64,000 nucleotides of DNA from Bacteroides sp. (GTDB lineage: Bacteria; Bacteroidota; Bacteroidia; Bacteroidales; Bacteroidaceae). The notes under the pieces were generated by a model. That model saw nothing but the letters and a program-made list of their open reading frames with translations, had not been told where the DNA came from and did not search any database. How positions within the stretch are numbered: position 1 is the first letter of the stretch; each line of letters opens with the position of its first letter. Shown piece by piece: positions 8,300-17,035 of the stretch. The stretch spans positions 1-64,000 of the forward strand of contig NZ_JAQVBV010000011.1 in the NCBI RefSeq assembly GCF_028690125.1, in the 5' to 3' direction. Both the position numbers and the translations under genes were made by a program.

Positions 8300-9348
8300 T
8301 TCAGTTAAAAAGTAGTGTAAAAAAAATGAAAGTTGATTGTAGTATAATCAACTCTATCATTAAAAACCGCCCTGCTATAGCAGCGGTTTTGATGACACAT
8401 AGATGTAATTTGAAGTGCAAATTTTGTGTATTCTGGAAAAGGCCAGTTGACATAGAAAAGGAGATGAAGTTTGAAGATCACAAGAGATTTTCATCTATAT
8501 GTAAAAAGTTAGGAGTTAGATCTGTTAATTTGGTTGGAGGAGAACCATTTGTTAGGAAAGACTTGTATGATATTGTGAGAATGTATAGTGAGGATCATAT
8601 TGTTATTATAAATTCAAATGGAACTTTGATTAATCACGAAAATGCAAAAAGGATATGGGAAGCAGGACTTGATGTTATGAATATATCAATTGATGCTTTT
8701 CGTGAAGATATGCATGATGACTTCAGGGGTGTTGGGGTTTATCAAAAGGCTATGAGAAGCATAGAGTATTTAAAAGACACTAGGACAAGAAAAGACCAAA
8801 GAATTGCAATACAAGCTATTTATTCTCCACAAGTAGCAGACCAATTTAACGATTTCTTGACTTTTTGTGATAAACAAAATATTGAGTTTGCATGCAACCC
8901 CTATCGACCTGATGACAATCATCAAATAAAATTGGACTTCTCATCTGATTATAGTGCAGAATACTTATATGAACTTAAGCGAAAACATCCTTCATTTAAG
9001 ATATCAGATTATACAATAAAAAAAACTGGAGAATTTATAAAAAATGGAGTAGTTCCAGATTGTAAGGCTGGCAAACAATTTTTTGTAATCGATCCATATG
9101 GAAATATTGTTATTTGTGAAAATTATGTAGAAGATAAAGATGTTCTTTTGAATATAAATGATCCCGATTTTACCATTGAAAAAATGAACAACCTTTTAGA
9201 TTGCGCATATAAAAATAATAAATGCGAAAAATGCTATGCAAGAGAAAGAGGAGATATAGAATATCTGTATGATATGAGGAATTTGGTATGGATAAAGGAT
9301 CTGTTATCGCAATCAAAATATTTTAAAAAGTTTTTTATTAACAAATAA
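8296..9348 (+). CDS. Radical SAM/SPASM-domain protein
   Basis: A 350-residue radical SAM enzyme. The cluster motif is C37-x3-C41-x2-C44 in MTHRCNLKCKFC, and a GGEP motif (LVGGEPFVRKD) contacts SAM. The C-terminal region has a SPASM-like cysteine set (CKAGKQFFVIDPYGNIVICEN and later CEKCYARE) that would bind one or two auxiliary Fe-S clusters. Relatives modify peptides, sugars or small molecules through a 5'-deoxyadenosyl radical. It overlaps the upstream acyltransferase by 4 nt and ends 2 nt before the ketosynthase-like gene, so it belongs to the same transcript. Two radical SAM enzymes in one operon explain the SAM-recycling genes at its 3' end. Confidence 0.88.
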   Translation: MIQLKSSVKKMKVDCSIINSIIKNRPAIAAVLMTHRCNLKCKFCVFWKRPVDIEKEMKFEDHKRFSSICKKLGVRSVNLVGGEPFVRKDLYDIVRMYSEDHIVIINSNGTLINHENAKRIWEAGLDVMNISIDAFREDMHDDFRGVGVYQKAMRSIEYLKDTRTRKDQRIAIQAIYSPQVADQFNDFLTFCDKQNIEFACNPYRPDDNHQIKLDFSSDYSAEYLYELKRKHPSFKISDYTIKKTGEFIKNGVVPDCKAGKQFFVIDPYGNIVICENYVEDKDVLLNINDPDFTIEKMNNLLDCAYKNNKCEKCYARERGDIEYLYDMRNLVWIKDLLSQSKYFKKFFINK

Positions 9349-9350
9349 CT

Positions 9351-10388
9351 ATGCTAAGAATACCAATTAAGTCCATAGGGAAAACCTTTTCAATAAAGAA
9401 GATTGGAGATGGATTGTGCCATTTTGACTTTAATAAAAGTAATACCATAACATTTGATAACACTGTTGGAAATAAAAAAAAGAAACAGTTTTATAAAAAA
9501 ACAACTCTTTTATCATTGTATGCTATTAAGGAGGCATTGAAGTCGGCAAACATAGATATAGAGGCTTTTGACGGAAATCGTATTGGGTTATACACATTTG
9601 AAAAAGAGTCAAATAATTTTTGTATAGAAGAAACTTATAATAAAATGATAAAACTGTGTTGTTTAAGAAAAGTTTCTGAGAATACATTTAGTGATTCTAT
9701 TACTCGGTGCTATAGTTTGAGTGATATGTTTAGATTAATGCCTAATTTATCAAATCACTTAATTTCTTCAGAGTTAGGTATTAATGGCTCAAATAAAACA
9801 TACTTAACAGGAGAAGGAACAGATTTACAATCTATTATTGATGCCAGTAATGATATATATCACAAAAAATATGATATGGTTATTTGTGGATCATCAGCAT
9901 TAAATTACTCTGTTTTGGAAAAAAAACAAATGTATCAGTATTACAATTATGAAATGCAGAATAAAGAGTTTGCAGACTCGGCGATCTACGCTGTATTAGG
10001 CAAAGAAGCTGATTCAGGATCTCTTTTTTTTAGAGGTGGAAGGTCCTTTTACATAAAAAAAGACTTCAGCGATACTCAAAAAAGACATTATTTTCACAGC
10101 CTATTTGACAGTTTCTATAAATCTAATCTTCTTAGCAAGGAAAATGTAGATCTAATAATATATGTGGATCAATATATGAATGAATCCACAAAAACAGAAA
10201 TGGAGATTATGAAAGAAATATTTATTAACGCGAAAGTTGTCCAACCCGAAATAAACGACTATAATAGTATTAATAATGGATTTCTTTATTTGTTGCTTTT
10301 GTATAAAAATGTGTATAAATTTAATAATGCATTGCTGTTTCAGAAGAATTATAATGAGATAATAACATTTATAAATATAACAAAATAA
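9351..10388 (+). CDS. Degenerate ketosynthase-like protein (chain-length-factor-like)
   Basis: A 345-residue protein with the thiolase-like layout of a ketosynthase but no catalytic residues. At the position of TACASS it has TGEGTD, with Glu155 replacing the nucleophilic Cys, followed by the usual helix and DMVICGSSAL strand. The HGT-type histidine is replaced (VDQYMNESTKTEME), and the Lys/His of the last motif are missing. In type II polyketide synthases the chain-length factor (KS-beta) likewise carries Gln or Glu in place of Cys and pairs with the active KS. This protein is shorter than typical CLFs (about 400). Pairing with the ketosynthase at 3937 is inferred. Confidence 0.72.
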   Translation: MLRIPIKSIGKTFSIKKIGDGLCHFDFNKSNTITFDNTVGNKKKKQFYKKTTLLSLYAIKEALKSANIDIEAFDGNRIGLYTFEKESNNFCIEETYNKMIKLCCLRKVSENTFSDSITRCYSLSDMFRLMPNLSNHLISSELGINGSNKTYLTGEGTDLQSIIDASNDIYHKKYDMVICGSSALNYSVLEKKQMYQYYNYEMQNKEFADSAIYAVLGKEADSGSLFFRGGRSFYIKKDFSDTQKRHYFHSLFDSFYKSNLLSKENVDLIIYVDQYMNESTKTEMEIMKEIFINAKVVQPEINDYNSINNGFLYLLLLYKNVYKFNNALLFQKNYNEIITFINITK

Positions 10389-10390
10389 TC

Positions 10391-12973
10391 ATGAATAAAT
10401 TTGGATTTATCGCGCACCCAATGAACCGCGAAGAGTATCAATTTCTGAAATTAATGAATCATACTCAAAATTTTATAGACCTAAAAGGGTCGTTTCAATG
10501 TCTTAATAAGTTGATGGAAGAAACCGGAAATATTGGCCGGTTTATTGGGAAAAAAAGTAATGGTGTTGTCTTTCTTGAAATAGACTGCATTTCTACTCCG
10601 TATGGAAATACAAGCGGTATAATTTGTTGTTTACCAGTAATGCCGAAAGATATTTTAGAGAACCAAGCAAAATCATTTTTGCAAATAAAAGAAATTGCAG
10701 AGGATTTAATAAACGAGCATAATGTTGACATAATTGGCTTAGGAGGATTTACTGGTATTATTGGAAACAGAGGGGTGGATTTTAATGAATTGTTTCAAAT
10801 TCCATTTACGACAGGAAATATATTTACTGCATATAACGGAATAGCAGCACTTAATCACTTAAAAGAATCTTATGATCTTGTTATTGAGAATTGGCCTGTA
10901 ACAATAATCGGATTCCCGGGTAGTATCGCAACTCTCATAGCCGAAGTGTTATCTAAAAGATCAGGAGGAAAACAGCAATTGACTCTTGTAGGGAGAGGAA
11001 CTGATAAATATTTGAATAAGATGATTTCAGAATCCAAATATCTTGGAGATAACGTAACTGTTATAAATAATCTCTGTGATGCATTAGACAAAGGGAAGAT
11101 TATAATTTCAGCTACTTCATCTGGGGATATAATTGACACAAATAATCTAGCAACAGGCTCTATTGTAATAGACATAGCAGCTCCAAGAGATGTAATCAAG
11201 CCAATAGAAGGAAGAAAAGATGTTTTAATAGTTGATGGTGGGCGCTGCGGTTTTAATGAATTAGTTCGCTGGGATGATAATATATTTACGCGATTTATTA
11301 AAAATAATCTTTATGGTTGTATTTTAGAAACTGTACTATTGTCATTAGATAATAGACTGGAGGCATTTTCTGTTGGAAGAAATCTGAGTATAGATAATGT
11401 TGAAGAAATTGACATGATGAGTAAAAAACATGGTTTTATTATCTCTAATTTATATTCATTTAATGAAAAATTAGACAAAACAAGAATAAGATCATTTGTT
11501 AAAAAATATTTTTACTCAAATAATACTGAAATATCTCTATCTGATTTTGATATTGCAAAAAAGCAAACTTTGTCTGAAGCTATGGATAAATATAAATCTT
11601 ATATAAGTCCAACCATTGCAGACTTATGGAATATGGCTGATTTTGCTAGATTATTTATTAGAGGTGAGGGGATAAATTTATGGGACGTTGAAGGTAATAT
11701 GTATTATGATTTTGTTGCTGGCTATGGTTCTGTAAATTTCGGTCATAATAATCCGGCTATTATATCTGGAATAAAAAAGATGATAGACATGCAGGTTCCA
11801 AGTATTGTACAAATATCTCCAACTCTTGTAACTACTGCTTTAGCTGAGAATATAGCTCATCTCTTACCGGGAGATCTCGAAATTAGTTTCTTTTGTAATT
11901 CAGGAACGGAAGCTATTGAAGCTGCGATTAAGCTCGTAAAAAAACTTTCTAAAAAAAGATATATAGTATCTGCAACTGGTAGTTTTCATGGTAAATCATT
12001 GGGATCTCTGTCAATATCAGGAAAAGAGAAATATAAAAAATACTTCCGGCCATTATTGAAACATACCATAAATGTACCATTTGGAGATTTGGAATCTGTA
12101 GAAAATATTTTTATGGATAAAGATGTGGCTGCATTTTTTATTGAACCAATACAAGGGGAAGCAGGAGTAATAATACCGCCTGTTGGTTATTTGAAAAATA
12201 TACGAAAATTATGTGATAAATATGACGTATTATTAGTTGTTGATGAAATACAAACAGGTTTTGGACGGACAGGTAAGAATTTTGCAATTGAACATGAAAA
12301 TATTATTCCAGATATCATGACGATTTCAAAATCATTAGGAGGGGGACTGGTTCCCATTGGAGCATGTGTGACTTCTAAATACTTGTTTAAAAAGGCATAT
12401 GGAAAATCTGAAAATTATGCGCTACACACGTCTACATTCGGTGGAAATAATTTTGCAGCTACAGCTGCGCTACAAGCGACAAAACTACTAATAGATGGGA
12501 AGTTTGCCGAAAAAGCGGATAGCAGAGGCAGGTATTTCAAAAGCAAGCTTATGGAACTTCAAGAGAAATATTCCATAATAAAAGAAGTAAGAGCCATCGG
12601 TTTAATGATTGGGATTGAATTTGACATGGACTATTGTGGCGGGTTAGATGAGATGAAAAGTCAAATAGAAAGTTATTTAGACGATGAATTTGATGACATG
12701 AAAGACTTACTTTCTAATGATCTATATAAAACTATAGACAGGTTTACAAATAGTATAACTGGTGATGTCGAGGTATATATGCAGAAAAATTTTACATTAA
12801 TGATATCATCTTATTTACTGAAGGAATTTCGTATTTTGACATTTTCAACATTAAACAATCCCAATGTAATAAGAATACAGCCACCATTAGTAATTACTGA
12901 CAGTGAGATTGATTATTTTATAAATGGACTTGAGTGTGTTATTAAAAAATTTTCTTTCACGAATATTTCTTAA
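10391..12973 (+). CDS. Fused acyl-ACP reductase / class III aminotransferase
   Basis: An 860-residue bifunctional enzyme. Residues 1-330 resemble long-chain acyl-ACP reductase: a GGFTGIIGN segment, TTGNIFTAYNG, a nucleotide-binding IIGFPGSIATLIAE, and the putative nucleophile Cys310 in YGCILETVLLSLD. Residues 400-860 form a PLP-dependent class III aminotransferase with FCNSGTEAIEAA, VDEIQTGFGRTGK and the Schiff-base Lys647 in TISKSLGGG. The pair of activities would reduce an ACP-bound acyl thioester to an aldehyde and transaminate it to a primary amine. PigE (prodigiosin) and TamH (tambjamine) have the same reductase-aminotransferase architecture and similar length. It starts 2 nt after the ketosynthase-like gene. 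The substrate chain is unknown. Confidence 0.85.
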   Translation: MNKFGFIAHPMNREEYQFLKLMNHTQNFIDLKGSFQCLNKLMEETGNIGRFIGKKSNGVVFLEIDCISTPYGNTSGIICCLPVMPKDILENQAKSFLQIKEIAEDLINEHNVDIIGLGGFTGIIGNRGVDFNELFQIPFTTGNIFTAYNGIAALNHLKESYDLVIENWPVTIIGFPGSIATLIAEVLSKRSGGKQQLTLVGRGTDKYLNKMISESKYLGDNVTVINNLCDALDKGKIIISATSSGDIIDTNNLATGSIVIDIAAPRDVIKPIEGRKDVLIVDGGRCGFNELVRWDDNIFTRFIKNNLYGCILETVLLSLDNRLEAFSVGRNLSIDNVEEIDMMSKKHGFIISNLYSFNEKLDKTRIRSFVKKYFYSNNTEISLSDFDIAKKQTLSEAMDKYKSYISPTIADLWNMADFARLFIRGEGINLWDVEGNMYYDFVAGYGSVNFGHNNPAIISGIKKMIDMQVPSIVQISPTLVTTALAENIAHLLPGDLEISFFCNSGTEAIEAAIKLVKKLSKKRYIVSATGSFHGKSLGSLSISGKEKYKKYFRPLLKHTINVPFGDLESVENIFMDKDVAAFFIEPIQGEAGVIIPPVGYLKNIRKLCDKYDVLLVVDEIQTGFGRTGKNFAIEHENIIPDIMTISKSLGGGLVPIGACVTSKYLFKKAYGKSENYALHTSTFGGNNFAATAALQATKLLIDGKFAEKADSRGRYFKSKLMELQEKYSIIKEVRAIGLMIGIEFDMDYCGGLDEMKSQIESYLDDEFDDMKDLLSNDLYKTIDRFTNSITGDVEVYMQKNFTLMISSYLLKEFRILTFSTLNNPNVIRIQPPLVITDSEIDYFINGLECVIKKFSFTNIS

Positions 12974-12986
12974 TCAACTAGGACAA

Positions 12987-13529
12987 ATGACTTGCGATAT
13001 AAACGTAGAATTATTAAAAGAAAAGATAAGAAATATACCTAATTTCCCGTATAATGGAATAAATTTTAAGGATATAACACCATTATTAAGTTCGAGAAAC
13101 TATCTATATATATTAACAGAAATGCTTTTAGAAAAATATAGAAACAAAGGTATAACTAAGGTTATTGGCATCGAATCACGAGGTTTTTTTATGGCTTCAA
13201 TTTTAGCATATGGATTAAATGCTGGTTTTGTCCCTATTAGAAAATCCGGAAAATTGCCTTTTGAGTGTTTTGAGAGAAAATATAAAAAAGAATATGGAGA
13301 GGATGTTATTCAGATACATAGCGATTCTTTAACTGCGGATGATATAGTTCTTATTCATGACGATTTGCTTGCTACAGGAGGGACTATACTTGCTGCATAT
13401 GAGTTAGTCAAAAGCATGGGAGTAAAGCATATATATGTAAATTTTCTTGTTGAATTAACACATTTAAGTGGAAGATGTAAATTACCTGAAAATTTAGATG
13501 TATCCTCAATTTTTAAATTAGATAGTTGA
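12987..13529 (+). CDS. apt: Adenine phosphoribosyltransferase
   Basis: A 180-residue type I phosphoribosyltransferase. It shows IESRGFFMASILAYGL, IRKSGKLP and the PRPP-binding loop HDDLLATGGT, all typical of Apt, which converts adenine plus PRPP to AMP. I chose ATG 12987, preceded by AGGAC and giving the family length. An upstream in-frame codon would overlap the aminotransferase. It is the first of three SAM/adenine-recycling genes ending the operon (apt, metK, nucleosidase). Here it probably salvages adenine released from 5'-deoxyadenosine, SAH or MTA made by the SAM-dependent enzymes. It is likely an extra copy besides a chromosomal apt. Confidence 0.88.
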   Translation: MTCDINVELLKEKIRNIPNFPYNGINFKDITPLLSSRNYLYILTEMLLEKYRNKGITKVIGIESRGFFMASILAYGLNAGFVPIRKSGKLPFECFERKYKKEYGEDVIQIHSDSLTADDIVLIHDDLLATGGTILAAYELVKSMGVKHIYVNFLVELTHLSGRCKLPENLDVSSIFKLDS

Positions 13530-13591
13530 AAACGTGTTTAAGAAACAGACTATTTTATTTATTCTATAAACAAAAAATAAATTAAAAGATT

Positions 13592-14887
13592 ATGAGTTAT
13601 TTATTCACATCGGAATCAGTATCCGAAGGTCATCCAGATAAAGTTGCTGACCAAATATCTGATGCTTTATTAGACGAATTTCTCGCCTATGATAAAAATT
13701 CTAAAGTTGCCTGTGAAACTCTTGTTACAACTGGGCAAGTAATATTGGCAGGTGAAGTGAAATCCAAAGCGTATGTTGATCTTCAAGAAGTAGCAAGAAA
13801 TGTAATTAAATATATAGGCTATACAAAAGGAGAATATATGTTTGAAGGTAATTCTTGTGGTGTATTATCTGCGATACATGAGCAAAGCCAAGATATAAAT
13901 AGAGGTATCGAAAAAAAAGATCCAATGGAACAGGGTGCGGGTGACCAAGGAATGATGTTCGGTTATGCAACAAATGAGACAGAAAACTATATGCCATTGT
14001 CGTTAGACCTTTCACACCGTATTCTTCAGGCTCTTGCTGATATTCGCCGGGGAGAAAAGGATATGACTTATCTGCGTCCAGATGCAAAAAGCCAGGTAAC
14101 GATAGAATATGATGATATTGGAAAGCCTATACGTATTGATACAATCGTTATCTCCACTCAACATGATGCATTTATTTCTTCGGTAGATAATACAGAAGAA
14201 GCACAAGTAATTGCTGACAATAAAATGCTAGCAAAAATTAAAAAAGATGTTGTTGAGATATTGATGCCTCGAGTTATTTCTGGTATAAAAAATTCAGAAG
14301 TATTACAGCTGTTTAACTCAAGTATTATTTACCATGTAAATCCAACCGGTAAGTTTGTTATCGGTGGACCACACGGAGATACGGGATTAACAGGGCGAAA
14401 AATTATTGTTGATACATATGGTGGAAAAGGTGCACATGGCGGAGGGGCTTTTTCGGGTAAAGATCCGAGCAAAGTTGATAGAAGTGCAGCTTATGCAACT
14501 CGGCATATTGCTAAAAATTTAGTAGCCGCAGGTGTAGCAGACGAAATATTAGTTCAAGTTTCTTACGCAATTGGTGTAGCTGCTCCTGTTAATGTTTATG
14601 TCAATACTTACGGAAAATCTAAAGTCAGCTATACTGATGATGAAATTGCAGACAAAGTAAAGCAACTATTTGATCTGCGTCCGAAAGCAATTGAAGATAG
14701 ATTAAAACTTAGAAATCCAATTTATTTTGAAACAGCTTCGTACGGTCATATGGGTAGACAGCCCAAAACAATAACTAAAACTTTTATGTCACGTTATCTT
14801 AGTGAACCTATTCAAATAGAAGTTGAGTTATTTACTTGGGAAAAATTAGATTATATAAATGTAATAAAAAGAGAGTTTAATTTATAA
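13592..14887 (+). CDS. metK: S-adenosylmethionine synthetase
   Basis: A 431-residue, full-length methionine adenosyltransferase that makes SAM from methionine and ATP. Signature segments are all present: [15 protein letters not shown] at the N-terminus, [13 protein letters not shown] (motif 1), and [26 protein letters not shown] (P-loop-like motif 2). It follows apt after 62 nt and is followed by a strong hairpin (14890-14931). A dedicated metK inside a biosynthetic operon suggests heavy SAM demand, here from two radical SAM enzymes. Housekeeping MetK is normally encoded elsewhere. Confidence 0.96.
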   Translation: MSYLFTSESVSEGHPDKVADQISDALLDEFLAYDKNSKVACETLVTTGQVILAGEVKSKAYVDLQEVARNVIKYIGYTKGEYMFEGNSCGVLSAIHEQSQDINRGIEKKDPMEQGAGDQGMMFGYATNETENYMPLSLDLSHRILQALADIRRGEKDMTYLRPDAKSQVTIEYDDIGKPIRIDTIVISTQHDAFISSVDNTEEAQVIADNKMLAKIKKDVVEILMPRVISGIKNSEVLQLFNSSIIYHVNPTGKFVIGGPHGDTGLTGRKIIVDTYGGKGAHGGGAFSGKDPSKVDRSAAYATRHIAKNLVAAGVADEILVQVSYAIGVAAPVNVYVNTYGKSKVSYTDDEIADKVKQLFDLRPKAIEDRLKLRNPIYFETASYGHMGRQPKTITKTFMSRYLSEPIQIEVELFTWEKLDYINVIKREFNL

Positions 14888-14889
14888 AA

Positions 14890-14931
14890 CTCTTTGTATT
14901 TCGTCCCATGATTGGGGCGAAATACAAAGAG
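14890..14931 (+). terminator. 18-bp hairpin between metK and the nucleosidase gene
   Basis: CTCTTTGTATTTCGTCCC (14890-14907) pairs with GGGGCGAAATACAAAGAG (14914-14931) through all 18 bp, including one G-T wobble, around a 6-nt loop. It starts two bases after the metK stop and 31 bp before the ATG at 14963. No proper T-run follows (TAAATATTT), so it may be a leaky terminator, an mRNA stabiliser or an attenuator setting lower expression of the last gene. Confidence 0.6.
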
Positions 14932-14962
14932 TAAATATTTAGCAGAATATAAAAACAGCATA

Positions 14963-15556
14963 ATGAAAAAAAAAATATTATTCTTAGCTGCAATAAAGGA
15001 AGAAGTGGACTTGTCTTTCTTGGACAAGTATAAAAATGTATATTACTTATATACTGGTATTGGCAAGGTTAATTCAGCTATCGCATTAATGTACTATTTA
15101 TCCCAAAGAGATAAGCAAAATTTTCATGTAATCAATATAGGAACATGTGGTTCTTCAATTCACAAAATAGGCGATGTTTTTTCTGTATCCGAATGTTGTG
15201 AATATGGTAGTAGCTTTGTTTCTGAAAGAATAAAACTTGTTGATATGTCCTGTAAAGTTCCTTTTTGTATAAAAAAGGAACTTATTTTATCTAGTGATTT
15301 CTTTATTTCCTCAAAGTCTATGAATTCTAAAGAGTTTTGTGAATTTAGCGAGACTTACTACAATTTTGATATGGAAGTTGCAGCAGAGGCTAAAGTCTGT
15401 GAGTGTTATGATATACCATTTTCTGCTTTTAAAATAGTATCAGATGATTTGACATCAACTATTGCTGATTGGAAAAAAATATTAAAAGAGTTGTCTCCAA
15501 AAGTAGAAAATATAGTAAGAACAATACTCGAAAACTATAAACTTACAAAGTTTTGA
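14963..15556 (+). CDS. MTA/SAH/5'-deoxyadenosine nucleosidase-like protein
   Basis: A 197-residue protein of the PNP/UDP phosphorylase superfamily, MTAN (Pfs) type. It shows IKEEV near the N-terminus (E12 region of MtnN), the glycine-rich INIGTCGSS, FDMEVAAEAKVC (the substrate-binding MEGAA motif) and FKIVSDDLTST with the general-acid Asp. It would hydrolyse the N-glycosidic bond of 5'-methylthioadenosine, SAH or 5'-deoxyadenosine to release adenine. I start at ATG 14963; longer TTG starts would run into the hairpin. It is shorter than MtnN (about 230), with reduced loops. With Apt and MetK it completes a SAM-by-product recycling set. Confidence 0.82.
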   Translation: MKKKILFLAAIKEEVDLSFLDKYKNVYYLYTGIGKVNSAIALMYYLSQRDKQNFHVINIGTCGSSIHKIGDVFSVSECCEYGSSFVSERIKLVDMSCKVPFCIKKELILSSDFFISSKSMNSKEFCEFSETYYNFDMEVAAEAKVCECYDIPFSAFKIVSDDLTSTIADWKKILKELSPKVENIVRTILENYKLTKF

Positions 15557-15603
15557 AAAATTAAAGGAATAAAGTTTTTTATGAATAAAAAGCATTGAAT
15601 ATT

Positions 15604-15657
15604 TTTGCATATTCAAAATAACAACTATATTTGTGACTCAAAATACTAAAATAGTCA
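15604..15657 (+). promoter_or_regulatory. Efflux-operon promoter with TetR operator 3
   Basis: TTTG at 15604-15607, an 18-nt spacer and TATATTTG at 15626-15633 form a good Bacteroidales promoter. The 24-bp dyad follows immediately at 15634-15657 (TGACTCA, ten bases, ATAGTCA), then TATATAAA, with the tolC-like ATG 19 bp beyond. Layout matches operator 1, where TATATTTG also abuts TGAC. Confidence 0.75.
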
Positions 15658-15675
15658 TATATAAATTATAAAAAT

Positions 15676-17031
15676 ATGATAATCTTAATGAAACAAAAAA
15701 TTATTGTTTTGTTGTTTGCCGTTTTTCAAAGCATCCAACTCAGTTCCCAAAATCAGAATAATGGGATTAAATTAAATCAATGTTTAAATTTTGCATTGGC
15801 AAAAAATTACCAACTAAAACAAGCAAAATATGACAATGCAATTTCCACAGCTAAAACAAATGAAGTGCGTGCTGATATTCTACCACAACTAAATGCTTCG
15901 GCAAGGATAACAAATAATATTTCTATTCCAGTGGTTATACTCCCAGGTGAACTGTTAGGAAAGCCAAATACTACCATTCCTGTTGAATTTGGAAGTACTT
16001 ATGAAGTGGGAGGAATGCTTGAGTTAAGCCAAGTGATATTTAGTCCAACTTTGTTTATGGGGATAAAAATAGCTAAAAGTGCAGAGGAACTTATTGCACT
16101 TAAAACTAATTTGACAGAAGAAGAATTGATTTATAATGTCAGTGTAGCTTTTTATGATATCCTTTATAATGAACAGCAATTATTAAGTATTGAATCGAAT
16201 TTAAACACGCAAGATTCTTTATATAAAAAGACTGCTTATAAAGTAGAGCAAGATTTAACTCGTGAAATCGATTTAAGCAGAATAGGTGTAAATGTTGCTA
16301 ATCTTGAAGTGCAAAGAAAACAGTTAAAGACTGTAATTGAGCAACAGATAAGATACTTTAATGTTTTATTGGGTATTCCTTGGGATACTCCATTGATATT
16401 AAATAATTCTTGCTTATATGATATAAATGTACCCAGTGAACTTTGTAGTGATTCTGATTCTTTATCTCAAAGAACAGAATTAACAATTATTCAAAGAAAA
16501 CGCGATTTAGGGCATTTGAGTATTAAATCTATTAATAGCCAATATTTGCCTGATATTTCTCTTGTTGCCGCTGCAGGATATCTATTTCAGGATGAAAAAT
16601 TTAAGCTATCTAACACAAATTCATGGTTCGATCACTCATTCATTGGACTTCGTATCAGTATTCCTGTTTTCGATGGATTACGAAAACAAAAACAAAAACA
16701 GCAAGCTAAATTCGAAATTTGCAAAATAGATGAAGAAATACAATTTACAAGACAACTAATAAATACGCAATTAAAAAATGCAAAACAATCAATGTTGGTA
16801 AATTATGAATCTATGAAAGTGCAAAAAAGCAATTTGCAATTAGCAGAGAAAATATATAAACAAAGTCGACTGCTGTTTAAAGAAGATTTATATAATGTGA
16901 CTGATTTACTTTATACGGAAATGATTTTTCATGATGCACAAGTTAGCTACTGGTCAGAAATTATCAAATATAAGAAAGCTGAGTTAGATTTATTAAAAGC
17001 AAAAGGATTATTAAATACATTACTTAAATAA
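15676..17031 (+). CDS. TolC-family outer-membrane efflux protein
   Basis: A 451-residue outer-membrane factor. A signal peptide (MKQKIIVLLFAVFQSIQLSSQ, counted from the second ATG at 15688) precedes two OEP repeats of long amphipathic helices, for example LNFALAKNYQLKQAKYDNAIS and LAEKIYKQSRLLFKEDLYNVTDLL. It should form the trimeric outer-membrane channel of the tripartite pump encoded with the two downstream genes. Start could be 15676 or 15688. The promoter carries the third copy of the TetR dyad, so pump and biosynthesis are probably co-regulated, consistent with export of the product and self-protection. Confidence 0.9.
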   Translation: MIILMKQKIIVLLFAVFQSIQLSSQNQNNGIKLNQCLNFALAKNYQLKQAKYDNAISTAKTNEVRADILPQLNASARITNNISIPVVILPGELLGKPNTTIPVEFGSTYEVGGMLELSQVIFSPTLFMGIKIAKSAEELIALKTNLTEEELIYNVSVAFYDILYNEQQLLSIESNLNTQDSLYKKTAYKVEQDLTREIDLSRIGVNVANLEVQRKQLKTVIEQQIRYFNVLLGIPWDTPLILNNSCLYDINVPSELCSDSDSLSQRTELTIIQRKRDLGHLSIKSINSQYLPDISLVAAAGYLFQDEKFKLSNTNSWFDHSFIGLRISIPVFDGLRKQKQKQQAKFEICKIDEEIQFTRQLINTQLKNAKQSMLVNYESMKVQKSNLQLAEKIYKQSRLLFKEDLYNVTDLLYTEMIFHDAQVSYWSEIIKYKKAELDLLKAKGLLNTLLK

Positions 17032-17035
17032 CGAT

